Source: Acidimicrobiaceae bacterium (GTDB taxonomy: Bacteria > Actinomycetota > Acidimicrobiia > Acidimicrobiales > UBA8190). Taken from it: DNA of 9,544 bases. Where the stretch lies: contig PKWD01000422.1 of assembly GCA_003131945.1 (NCBI GenBank), positions 12,040-21,583 of the forward strand. The letters run 5' to 3'. A model generated the notes under the pieces. The model saw only the letters and a list, made by a program, of their open reading frames with translations. It was not told the DNA's origin and ran no database searches. Below, piece by piece: positions 1 to 7,666 of the stretch. Every line of letters starts with the position of its first letter. Within the stretch, counting starts at the first letter, position 1. The position numbers and the translations under genes are program-made.

Positions 1-1
1 C

Positions 2-1684
2 TTCCCCCCCCTGGCGCGGGTCCTGGTGGAAGGCGGGCGCGTGGACCTGGCGACGATGCGCGAGGTTCTCACCGAGCGCGACCGTACCGGCCAGGCTGTG
101 GCGCGCATCCTCACCGTCAGAGGGTTGGTCAACGAATCCGACCTGATGTGGGGCATGGCCCAGGAGATGGGCCTCGAGTTCGTCGATCTCGACCTCCAGA
201 GCACGGACTTCGCCGCCGCCTATCACCTTCCGGAAGCGACGGCCCGCCACCACAACGTCCTCGTCTTCGGCAACCGCGACGGTGTACCGCTGGTGGCCGC
301 CTCGAACCCGACCGACGTCTTCGCCATGGACGACCTGCGGACCATCATCGGTCGTAATTTCATCACCGTCGTCGCCACCAGATCGCAGATCAATACGTAC
401 ATCGATCGTGCGTACCACCAGGGCGGCGATGCCAACGAGGTGGCCCAATCGGCCGCCTCCGACTTCGACGACACCTTCGACGAGGATCTCGGCAACCTTC
501 AGGCGGTGGTGGACGACGCCCCCATCGTCCGGTATGTGAACCTTCTGGTCCTGCAGGCCCTCAACGAGCGGGCCTCGGACATCCATGTCGAGCCCACCGG
601 TGAGAACCTGCGCATCCGCTACCGGATCGACGGTGTCCTGCACGACATCTCGACCGCACCACGGGCCATCGCCGCCGCCGTCACCACCCGCCTCAAGGTG
701 ATGTCGGACATGAACATCGCCGAGCACCGGCTCCCCCAAGACGGCCGGATCTCGTTGACGGTCGGCAGTCGCTCGATCGACCTCCGCATCGCCACCCTCC
801 CCACCATCTACGGGGAAAAGGTGGTCATGCGGGTCCTCGACAAATCGAACATCGTGCTCGGTTTCGAGGACCTCGGCTTCGACGACGACCTGCTCGAGAT
901 CTATCGGGGCATCTACACCAAGCCCTACGGCACCATCCTCGTCACCGGGCCGACTGGTTCAGGCAAGACGACGACCCTCTATGCCACCCTGTCGGCGCTC
1001 AACGCACCGGAGAAGAACATCATCACCGTCGAAGACCCCGTCGAACTGCGCCTGAAGGGGATCAACCAGGTGCAGCTCAACATCCGTGCCGGCCTGAACT
1101 TCGCTTTGGCCCTGAAGTCGATCCTGCGCTCGGACCCCGACATCGTGCTCGTGGGCGAGATCCGTGACAAAGAGACGGCGACGATGACGATCGAGGCCGC
1201 ACTCACGGGTCACCTCGTCCTCGCCACGTTGCACACGAACGACTCGGCCAGCACGCCGATGCGTCTGGTCGAGATGGGCATGGAGCCGTACCTGGTCACC
1301 TCGGCGTTGTCAGCAGCCCTGGCCCAGCGCCTGGCCCGTCGGCTCTGCGTGCACTGCCGGGAAGCCTATGAGCCGACGGAGGCCGAGATCGTGACTGCGG
1401 GATGGACGCCCGAAGAGCTCTTCGCCGACACGCCCAACCCGGTGCTCTACCGGGCGGTCGGGTGCTCGGCCTGTTCCACCACCGGGTATCTGGGCCGGAA
1501 GGCCCTGCTCGAGCTGCTCGTCGTCTCTGAAGGGATCGAGCACCTGATCATCGAAGGAGGAACGGCGGATGACATTCACAGGCTCGCTGTCGAACAGGGC
1601 ATGGTGACGCTACGCCAGAGCGGATTGCGCAAGGCGCTCGAGGGAGAGACCACCCTCGAAGAAGTATTGAGGGTGGTGGCATGA
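2..1684 (+). CDS. pilB: Type IV pilus extension ATPase PilB, 5'-truncated
   Basis: This is the cytoplasmic hexameric ATPase that powers pilus extension by driving the PilC platform (GspE/PulE family). The frame is open to the left edge. A GTG at 26 is a possible start, but the residues before it already fit the N-terminal domain, so the real start is probably just upstream of the window. Counting from the GTG, residues 1 to about 130 form a T2SSE-N/MshEN-like domain made of two helical repeats. The ATPase core follows: Walker A GPTGSGKT at 308-315, Asp box VEDPVE at 335-340, Walker B DPDIVLVGE at 370-378 with catalytic Glu378, and His box around H396 to H403. A CxxC pair at C441/C444 and a second at C480/C483 form the zinc site typical of PilB/GspE and absent from PilT. 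The glycine of the MshEN repeat consensus (RLGxxL) is Ala in both repeats, so cyclic-di-GMP binding is not assured. Its TGA overlaps the pilT ATG, so translation is probably coupled. Confidence 0.96.
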   Translation, partial: FPPLARVLVEGGRVDLATMREVLTERDRTGQAVARILTVRGLVNESDLMWGMAQEMGLEFVDLDLQSTDFAAAYHLPEATARHHNVLVFGNRDGVPLVAASNPTDVFAMDDLRTIIGRNFITVVATRSQINTYIDRAYHQGGDANEVAQSAASDFDDTFDEDLGNLQAVVDDAPIVRYVNLLVLQALNERASDIHVEPTGENLRIRYRIDGVLHDISTAPRAIAAAVTTRLKVMSDMNIAEHRLPQDGRISLTVGSRSIDLRIATLPTIYGEKVVMRVLDKSNIVLGFEDLGFDDDLLEIYRGIYTKPYGTILVTGPTGSGKTTTLYATLSALNAPEKNIITVEDPVELRLKGINQVQLNIRAGLNFALALKSILRSDPDIVLVGEIRDKETATMTIEAALTGHLVLATLHTNDSASTPMRLVEMGMEPYLVTSALSAALAQRLARRLCVHCREAYEPTEAEIVTAGWTPEELFADTPNPVLYRAVGCSACSTTGYLGRKALLELLVVSEGIEHLIIEGGTADDIHRLAVEQGMVTLRQSGLRKALEGETTLEEVLRVVA

Positions 1685-3297
1685 GTCCGTCCGCCGCCAC
1701 ACGGGTCGAGTGGGCCCGGAAACTCACTCAGGCGCTGGTCGCCGGCGGCTATGTCCGCGAGGCCGACGTCACGCCGCTCTTCGATGAAGCGAGCGCCGGC
1801 GGCCCGTCGTTTACCGCTCTCGTGATCGGGCGTGCCGTGGCCACACCTGAGGTCACCTTAGGGGTGCTTTCCCAGATCTCACAGATGCCGGTGGCCGATC
1901 TCATGAACGATCCACCCGAGCCGGGCGCTGTCCAAGCCATGCTGAGCGCCGTCGGCCGCGATTACGGAGCCATCGGCTACCGCATCGATGGACAACGGCT
2001 CATGGTGGCGTTCGCCGATCCGCCCGACGCCGAGGACGTCCAAGCGTTGTCGGGAATTCTCGGCTATGAGATCGTGCCCGTTCTCGGTGATCCCATGGCC
2101 ATCGAGAGGATCCTGCGCGCCGCCACCACCCAATCCGATGGTTCGAGCAATGGAGCTGGGCCTGCGGATTCGCCTTCCCCGGGTACCAACGGATCGGAGC
2201 AGGGGGCTGTTTCGGTCACGTCGGAACCGACGATGCCCATGCATCTCGACGATCTCCTGCGCTATGCGTCGAACGTGGGGGCATCGGACTTGCACCTCAC
2301 GGCGGGCATGCCCGGATGTATCAGGCTGCACGGCGCCGTCCGACCCATCGAAGGGTGCCCGCAGCTGGACAACGAGACGATCCGCGAGATGATCTTCGGC
2401 GTCCTGACTCAGGCGTTGCGCGAGAAATTCGAGGCGGAGAAAGAACTTGACACCTCGCACTCGATCCCCGGGGTGGGACGGTTCCGGTTGAACGTGTTCC
2501 AGCAGCGCAACACCGTGGCCGGTGTCCTGCGTGCCATCCCGCACGAGATCCCTGCCTTCGAGACCCTCGGCATCCCTGACTCGGTCCGCGTGTTCACAGA
2601 ACTCCGGCAGGGCCTGGTGCTCGTCACCGGACCGACCGGATCGGGTAAGTCGACCACCTTGGCCTCGTTGATCGACATCATCAACCGGACCAAGCCGCTG
2701 CATATCGTGACTGTTGAGGACCCCATCGAGTTCCTGCACAACCACAAAAGGTCGATCGTCAACCAACGAGAGCTCGGTCAGGACACCATGTCTTTCGCCG
2801 AGGCACTGCGCCGGGTGCTTCGTGAAGACCCGGACGTGATCCTCGTCGGTGAAATGCGTGACCTCGAGACGATCTCCATGGCCTTGACGGCGGCCGAGAC
2901 GGGTCACCTCGTCTTCGGCACCCTGCACACCCAGGACGCGCCACAGACGATCGACCGCATCATCGACGTGTTCCCGACCACGCAGCAGGAACAGGTGAGG
3001 ACGATGCTGGCCGGAGCGCTCGAAGGCGTGGTAACCCAGCAGCTGGTGCCCGATGCCGAAGGCACCGGACGTGCCGCCTGTTGCGAGGTGATGGTGTGCA
3101 CCTCGGCCATCCGCAATCTGATCCGAAGCGCCAAGACCCACCAGATCTATTCGCTGATGCAGACGGGTAGCCAGTACGGCATGTCCACGATGGACCAGGG
3201 CCTAGCCAAGCTGGTGAAGGAGGGACGCATCACCGAAGGCGTCGCTCTCGACCGATGCCGCAACGAAGAAGACCTCCGCAGTCACCTCAATTCGTAG
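1681..3297 (+). CDS. pilT: Type IV pilus retraction ATPase PilT with PilB-like N-terminal domain
   Basis: This is the cytoplasmic ATPase that drives pilus retraction and twitching. The PilT core spans residues 187-538. It has Walker A GPTGSGKS at 317-324, Asp box VEDPIE at 345-350, Walker B DPDVILVGE at 383-391 with catalytic Glu391, a His box at about H409 to H416, and the PilT hallmark AIRNLIR at 476-482 followed by KTHQI. The CxxC zinc pairs of PilB are absent, which supports PilT over a second PilB. At 538 residues it is much longer than the usual 340-380. The extra part is an N-terminal domain (about residues 10-150) that parallels the N-domain of PilB next door, then a Ser/Gly/Pro-rich linker (about 151-184). 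The ATG sits in an ATGA overlap with the pilB stop, the best-supported start. An internal start at M185 or M187 would give a conventional PilT but has no clear ribosome binding site. Confidence 0.95.
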   Translation: MSPSAATRVEWARKLTQALVAGGYVREADVTPLFDEASAGGPSFTALVIGRAVATPEVTLGVLSQISQMPVADLMNDPPEPGAVQAMLSAVGRDYGAIGYRIDGQRLMVAFADPPDAEDVQALSGILGYEIVPVLGDPMAIERILRAATTQSDGSSNGAGPADSPSPGTNGSEQGAVSVTSEPTMPMHLDDLLRYASNVGASDLHLTAGMPGCIRLHGAVRPIEGCPQLDNETIREMIFGVLTQALREKFEAEKELDTSHSIPGVGRFRLNVFQQRNTVAGVLRAIPHEIPAFETLGIPDSVRVFTELRQGLVLVTGPTGSGKSTTLASLIDIINRTKPLHIVTVEDPIEFLHNHKRSIVNQRELGQDTMSFAEALRRVLREDPDVILVGEMRDLETISMALTAAETGHLVFGTLHTQDAPQTIDRIIDVFPTTQQEQVRTMLAGALEGVVTQQLVPDAEGTGRAACCEVMVCTSAIRNLIRSAKTHQIYSLMQTGSQYGMSTMDQGLAKLVKEGRITEGVALDRCRNEEDLRSHLNS

Positions 3298-3300
3298 GAG
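3296..3300 (+). promoter_or_regulatory. Ribosome binding site of pilC
   Basis: AGGAG overlaps the pilT TAG stop and lies 6 bases before the pilC ATG. It fixes the pilC start and suggests translation is coupled to pilT. Confidence 0.8.
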
Positions 3301-3306
3301 CCGGCC

Positions 3307-4539
3307 ATGGCATTGACATTCGACTACAAGGTCCGGGACCGTTCCGGCAATCTGGTGCAGGGACAGCTCGAGGGCGACAGCCTCGCCCTCGTGGTGGGGA
3401 AGCTGCGCGAGATGGGCTACATGCCGGTTGCCGTCACCCCCAAGTCGGGCGTCAACGTGCGCAAGGAGATCAACATCCCCGGTTTTTCCAACCGGGTCAA
3501 GCTGGCCGAGACCGCCGTCGCCACCCGGCAACTGGCCACCATGGTGGACTCGGGTCTGTCGGTGGTTCGTGCTCTCGGACTGCTCTCCACACAAACGCAG
3601 AACAAGGAGCTGGCTCGGGTTCTGGGCGAGGTGCTCCAAGAGGTCGAGCGGGGCTCGTCGCTGTCGACCGCGGTGGCCAAGTTCCCCAAGATCTTCAACC
3701 CATTGTTCGTCACCATGGTGCAGGCGGGCGAGGCGGGCGGAAATCTGGACTCGGTCCTGCTCGACCTCTCCTCCACCATGGAGAAGCAAGCAGCGCTGAA
3801 CCGCAAGATCCGATCGGCCATGACGTACCCGGCGGTGGTGCTGTCGGTGATGGTGATCATCTTCCTGGCGCTCCTGATCTTCATCGTGCCGGTCTTCTCG
3901 AAGCTCTTCAAATCGTTGGGAGCCAAGCTGCCGCTACCGACCCAGATCATGATCAATATCTCCCACATTGTTCTCAGCCCATTCGCCGTCGTCATCGTGG
4001 CTGTGCTCATCGTGGGAGTCGTCTTGTTCCGCAAATGGATCCAGACCGAAGGTGGCCGCCACAAGTGGGACGCCTTCAAGCTCAAGCCGCCCATATTCGG
4101 AAAACTGATCCACAACGTCTCCATCGCCCGCTTCTCGCACACCCTGGCGTCGCTCACCCAGTCCGGTGTGCCCATCATGCAGTCACTCGACATTGTGTCC
4201 GGAACCGCGGGCAACCGGATCGTCGGAGACGCGCTGTTGGAAGCGAAGGCGGGAGTGCGCGAGGGGCGCAACTTGGCCGACACGCTGCGTGAACACGAAG
4301 ACGTCATTCCTCCGCTGGTGACGCAAATGATCGAGGTCGGCGAGCAGACCGGTGCCCTCGACAACATGCTCCGCAAGGTAGGCGAATTTTATGACGCCGA
4401 GGTGGAGGCAACCGTCAACAATCTCACCTCCCTGCTCGAGCCCATCCTGACGGTGGCCATGGGATCCATGGTCGGCCTCATGGTCGTGAGCATGTACCTG
4501 CCGATGTTCGACTACATCAAACACGTCCCGACGAGCTGA
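3307..4539 (+). CDS. pilC: Type IV pilus inner-membrane platform protein PilC
   Basis: This is the GspF/PilC-family polytopic protein on which PilB and PilT act to insert or extract pilin subunits. Its 410 residues match the family length. The N-terminus (FDYKVRDRSG... to about residue 40) is the usual small N-domain. The first GspF domain runs from about residue 74 to 200 and the second from about 276 to 400, and each contains the repeated 'SG(L/V)...(A/S)L' helix with a 'GE..G.L' turn. Three hydrophobic segments are visible at about 175-197, 222-242 and 379-401, giving the normal three-helix topology with cytoplasmic domains. The C-terminus keeps the family 'YLPMFD' ending. It lies 9 bp after pilT in the same operon. 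A long alternative plus-strand frame overlaps it but has no family features. Confidence 0.97.
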   Translation: MALTFDYKVRDRSGNLVQGQLEGDSLALVVGKLREMGYMPVAVTPKSGVNVRKEINIPGFSNRVKLAETAVATRQLATMVDSGLSVVRALGLLSTQTQNKELARVLGEVLQEVERGSSLSTAVAKFPKIFNPLFVTMVQAGEAGGNLDSVLLDLSSTMEKQAALNRKIRSAMTYPAVVLSVMVIIFLALLIFIVPVFSKLFKSLGAKLPLPTQIMINISHIVLSPFAVVIVAVLIVGVVLFRKWIQTEGGRHKWDAFKLKPPIFGKLIHNVSIARFSHTLASLTQSGVPIMQSLDIVSGTAGNRIVGDALLEAKAGVREGRNLADTLREHEDVIPPLVTQMIEVGEQTGALDNMLRKVGEFYDAEVEATVNNLTSLLEPILTVAMGSMVGLMVVSMYLPMFDYIKHVPTS

Positions 4540-4541
4540 AC

Positions 4542-4546
4542 AGGAG
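4542..4546 (+). promoter_or_regulatory. Ribosome binding site of the GT-C-like gene
   Basis: AGGAG begins three bases after the pilC stop and lies 11 bases before the ATG at 4558. The spacing is rather long but no better site is present, and the next in-frame ATG (4570) is even farther away. Confidence 0.55.
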
Positions 4547-4557
4547 TCCGTCGCATC

Positions 4558-5853
4558 ATGGAGACCGTCATGGACACTAGTTCGCTGGCGATTCGCAGCG
4601 TCTCGCGCCTACGGCGCCGGGCGTGGCCTTTGGCCGTGACCGTCGCGTTCGTGATGATCGGTATGGCGTTCTCGCTCCTGTGGGGGCCGGTCGTTCGGCA
4701 TCACCCGTACTGGGTCACTCCCGGCGATTTGTGGGCGACGTACCGTGCTGCGCACTTCGTCGGGTGGGGAGACCTAGGTGGTGTCTACGGTGCGGGTACC
4801 GCGCTCGTGACCTTTCCCGGCATCCTCGTCGTGCTGGCACCCGTGGCCATGCTTACGGGTGCTCTGGGATTTTCCGAATCGTTCCCCAAGTTCGTTCTTC
4901 ACCCAACGGCCTGGTTGATCTTGGGGCCGGCGTCGTTGCTTCTGAGCGGAATCGCACTGTTCGCCTCAGACGCCCTAGCCGAGCGTCTCGGGGTCAGTCG
5001 GGGGCGACGTGCTGTGCTGTGCGTGGCCGAAGCGGCCGCACTGTGGAACGTGTCGGTGATTTGGGGACACCCCGAGGACGCTGTCGCCGTTGGGCTTGCC
5101 CTATACGCACTGGTCTTCGCACTCGACGGACGCTGGATAGGCGTCGGCTGGCTGTTCGGAGCAGCCCTGGCCACACAGCCCCTTGTGGTACTCATGTTCC
5201 CGGTACTGCTGGCCCTGGGCGGTCGTCAGCGGGCAGCCGGCCTGGCAGTCCGCGGGGCTGCTCCTGCGTTTTTCCTCATATTGACACCCCTGGTTTCGGA
5301 GTTTCACGCCACCACTCACGCTCTGCTCGACCAGCCGAACTACCCGAATCTCGATCACGCAACGCCGTGGACGGCGTTGGCGCCGGTCCTCGGCGGCACT
5401 GGCCGGGACCTGGCTGTGGCCGCTGGTCCGGGACGAGTTCTCGCCGTGATCCTGGCGTGTTGCCTCGGTTGGTTGGCACGGCGCTGGCGCCAACGGCCTG
5501 AGTTAATCGTCGCCGCAGCGGCGATGGCGTTGGCACTTCGTTGCTTTACCGAATCGGTCATGGTGGCTTTCTACATCTGGCCAGCGCTGGCCATCGGCAT
5601 GGTGGTGGCGGCCCGTCTCGGCCGGGTCCGACTGGCTCTGGCCGTTTTGGTCGCCGTGGGAACCACCATCATTGCGCAATGGCACCTCGGAGAGTTCCCG
5701 TGGTGGTCCATTATGACGGTCGGAACTCTTGTGGTGCTTGCCACCGGGCTGCGTTCAAGCCGTGCGCCAGTCTTTTCAGAGTCGAACGGTCTGTCCATCG
5801 TGACGCGGGAACGCGAGTCACCGCGGCTCATCGTGGAGTCGGTGTCCGCATGA
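4558..5853 (+). CDS. Polytopic membrane protein, GT-C/GT87-like glycosyltransferase candidate
   Basis: This 431-residue protein is strongly hydrophobic, with roughly nine to eleven membrane helices, a basic N-terminus (RLRRR near residue 20) and a polar C-terminal tail from about residue 404. I do not recognise a named gene. The layout resembles GT-C membrane glycosyltransferases of the GT87/DUF2029 type. After the first helix, an extracytoplasmic loop carries 'PGDLWATYRAAHF...GGVY' (acidic D57, Y62, Y77) and then a 'TFP' entry into the next helix. A later loop has GHPED at 170-174, and 'ALATQP' at 203-208 sits where GT87 proteins often have 'KP'. Such enzymes transfer a sugar from a polyprenyl-phosphate donor on the outer face of the membrane. 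It does not show the aspartate/GxGD motifs of a prepilin peptidase. Its place between pilC and pilMN suggests a pilus-linked role, possibly pilin glycosylation, but that is inference. Other possibilities are an unrelated transporter or a structural membrane protein. Confidence 0.6.
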   Translation: METVMDTSSLAIRSVSRLRRRAWPLAVTVAFVMIGMAFSLLWGPVVRHHPYWVTPGDLWATYRAAHFVGWGDLGGVYGAGTALVTFPGILVVLAPVAMLTGALGFSESFPKFVLHPTAWLILGPASLLLSGIALFASDALAERLGVSRGRRAVLCVAEAAALWNVSVIWGHPEDAVAVGLALYALVFALDGRWIGVGWLFGAALATQPLVVLMFPVLLALGGRQRAAGLAVRGAAPAFFLILTPLVSEFHATTHALLDQPNYPNLDHATPWTALAPVLGGTGRDLAVAAGPGRVLAVILACCLGWLARRWRQRPELIVAAAAMALALRCFTESVMVAFYIWPALAIGMVVAARLGRVRLALAVLVAVGTTIIAQWHLGEFPWWSIMTVGTLVVLATGLRSSRAPVFSESNGLSIVTRERESPRLIVESVSA

Positions 5854-5943
5854 CTGCAGATCCAACACCAAAGATCAGCCATGGCGAGAATACGAAGCAC
5901 ATTTTGCCGCGGCTAACCGCTGGAGAATGCAGTCACGCACGAA

Positions 5944-5950
5944 AAGGGAG
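5944..5950 (+). promoter_or_regulatory. Ribosome binding site deciding the pilMN start
   Basis: AAGGGAG lies 6 bases before the ATG at 5957. The in-frame ATG at 5927 has no spaced Shine-Dalgarno site and would add ten polar residues that are not part of the PilM fold, so 5957 is preferred. Confidence 0.7.
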
Positions 5951-5956
5951 TGTCGG

Positions 5957-7666
5957 ATGCAACAAGTCGTAGGACTTGACATAGGGACCAGCGCAGTGCG
6001 CGCGGCGGAGCTAGAGTTCGGCTCGGGTCGCCCCAAGCTGGTGGCCTTCGGTCAGGTTGGGCTCCCCCCTGGGGCTATCGTCGATGGTGAGGTCCAGGAC
6101 GTCCGGGCGGTGGCCGACGCCATTCGTCGCCTCTGGCACAATGGGCGCTTCGTCTCGCAGTCCGTGGTCGTCGGCATAGCTGGTTTGCGCGTCATCACAC
6201 GTGAGCTCGACCTCCCCTGGGTCCCGGACAACGAAGTCGAAAGTGCCGTGCGATTTCAGTCGGAGGAGGTCATTCCTTTTCCGGTCGACAAGACCATTCT
6301 TTCGACACAGCTATTGGGTGACCAGACGGCAGACGACGGCAGTGTTACCCGACGAGTTCTCGTCGCCGCGGCACACCGGGAGCTGGTCGACGGCGTCGTC
6401 GCGGCGGTGGAGCAGGCTGGCCTGAATGTCCAAGGAGTGGATCTCGTCTCGTCCGCCTTGGTGCGTGCACTCGCCGATAGCGAACATCCGTCCGATGAAC
6501 CAGAAGGAATCGTGTCTGTCGGTGCCGGATTGACCGTCGTTGTCGTCCACCAAGAAGGGCGTCCCCAGTTCGTCCGAACTATCGGCACCGGTGGCAGTGA
6601 GGCGACAGCGGCCATTGCGGCGGCTCTCGATCTTCCCCACGCCGACGCCGAAGCAATCAAGCTCCGCCTGGGAGAGGGGTCCGCGCAGGCCCAGGCGGCA
6701 GAGTACGCGGTCCAGGCCAGCATCCAAGGACTGGTCGGAGAGATCCGGAGCTCCATCCAGTACTTCGCCTCGCTCCAAGGGCGCGCACCGATCGTCCGGA
6801 TCCTTGTCACCGGCGGGGGATCGCTGCTGCGGGGATTGATTCCCCAGCTACAGGCACAAGTACGCATCCCCGTCCAGGCAGTGTCACCACTCGCACGTCT
6901 CGATGTGTCAGGCCTCGATCTTCAACCCGAGCAGGCGGCATCGATCGACCCCGTCTTGGCTTCTCCGATTGGTTTGGCGCTCCCTGAATCGAATGCCGCG
7001 GTACGCAACTTCAATTTGGTCCCACCAGAGGTTCTTCAACGTCTGTTCCTTCGCAAGGTCCAGCGCTACGCATTCGTAGCCGCTGCCGTAGTCGCTCTGG
7101 CGCTCATCGCCTTTGGCGCATTGGCCTTTCTCCGGGTGCACAGCGCTCAGAGTGGTGTCAACACCCTGAGTACCAGTGTGGCCTCACTGAATGCCCAGAT
7201 CCCAACGTACGACAAGGTCGTCGCGGCTACCGACGAACTTCAGACCTCCAAAACTCAGGTGAGTCAGATCACGGTTGCGGCCGTCGATTGGTCTGCGGTG
7301 GTGGCGGAACTCAGCAAGGCCACGCCGACAGGTTTAAACCTGACCGCATTCTCGGGCACCTCTGGGTCCTCGACGGCGGCTGGCGGATCAGCATCTAGCG
7401 CCACGACTCCCTCGACTGCAATCGGAACCACTCCATCCGCGTCCGTCGGAACGGTCACTCTCACCGTGGGCGGTACGTTCCCAGAGGCTGACCACTTCAC
7501 GCCAGTGGCGAGCTGGATCGACAACATCACCAGTTCGACGATGTTCTATCCGCCTCAAGTAAGCCCGGTCACCGATGCACCGTCCGGTGCCGATACCGCC
7601 ATTAATTTCTCGTCCACGCTGTCACTTACGAGTGGCGCCACCCTCTCGAAGAACGGAAAGTACTGA
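5957..7666 (+). CDS. PilM-PilN fusion protein of the type IV pilus alignment complex
   Basis: This 569-residue protein joins two T4P proteins that are separate in most bacteria. Residues 1 to about 345 are PilM, the actin-like cytoplasmic protein. Phosphate-1 motif GLDIGTS lies at 6-12, the PilM signature 'FQSEEVIPFPVD' near 95-110, and the adenosine motif VTGGGS at 284-289. Phosphate-2 reads SVGAG with Ser187 where Asp is usual. Residues 351-358 (NFNLVPPE) match the PilN N-terminal 'INLLP' motif that normally docks into PilM in trans. A single membrane helix follows at about 371-395, then a coiled segment and a PilN-like periplasm-facing domain. That domain is broken by a Ser/Thr/Gly/Ala-rich stretch (466-498). 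The expected role is to link the cytoplasmic PilM ring to PilO and the platform. The TGA overlaps the pilO ATG by one base. The whole ORF is continuous, with no sign of frameshift at the junction. Confidence 0.92.
   Translation: MQQVVGLDIGTSAVRAAELEFGSGRPKLVAFGQVGLPPGAIVDGEVQDVRAVADAIRRLWHNGRFVSQSVVVGIAGLRVITRELDLPWVPDNEVESAVRFQSEEVIPFPVDKTILSTQLLGDQTADDGSVTRRVLVAAAHRELVDGVVAAVEQAGLNVQGVDLVSSALVRALADSEHPSDEPEGIVSVGAGLTVVVVHQEGRPQFVRTIGTGGSEATAAIAAALDLPHADAEAIKLRLGEGSAQAQAAEYAVQASIQGLVGEIRSSIQYFASLQGRAPIVRILVTGGGSLLRGLIPQLQAQVRIPVQAVSPLARLDVSGLDLQPEQAASIDPVLASPIGLALPESNAAVRNFNLVPPEVLQRLFLRKVQRYAFVAAAVVALALIAFGALAFLRVHSAQSGVNTLSTSVASLNAQIPTYDKVVAATDELQTSKTQVSQITVAAVDWSAVVAELSKATPTGLNLTAFSGTSGSSTAAGGSASSATTPSTAIGTTPSASVGTVTLTVGGTFPEADHFTPVASWIDNITSSTMFYPPQVSPVTDAPSGADTAINFSSTLSLTSGATLSKNGKY

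Noticed and set aside
1879..3141. A 420-codon open frame on the minus strand opposite pilT
   Set aside because: It is antisense to an unambiguous pilT. The translation is rich in His, Arg, Gly and Asp without any recognisable domain, as expected for the shadow of a GC-rich gene.
3255..4292. A 345-codon plus-strand frame overlapping the end of pilT and most of pilC
   Set aside because: The product is a low-complexity Arg/Gly/His/Pro-rich sequence with no motif, while the pilC frame has full family features and a good ribosome binding site.
3417..4376. A 319-codon minus-strand frame opposite pilC
   Set aside because: It is fully contained within pilC on the other strand, with Ser/Thr/Arg-rich composition and no domain. 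Treated as a shadow.
4558..5853. Prepilin peptidase (PilD) identity for the gene after pilC
   Set aside because: Its position fits PilD, but I find no GxGD motif, no second catalytic Asp in a suitable loop and no N-terminal cysteine pairs. Length and helix pattern suit GT-C proteins better.
5903..5932. Possible -35/-10 pair upstream of pilMN (TTGCCG, 17 bases, ATGCAG)
   Set aside because: The -10 half is a poor match to TATAAT, and the gene is likely transcribed from the upstream operon.
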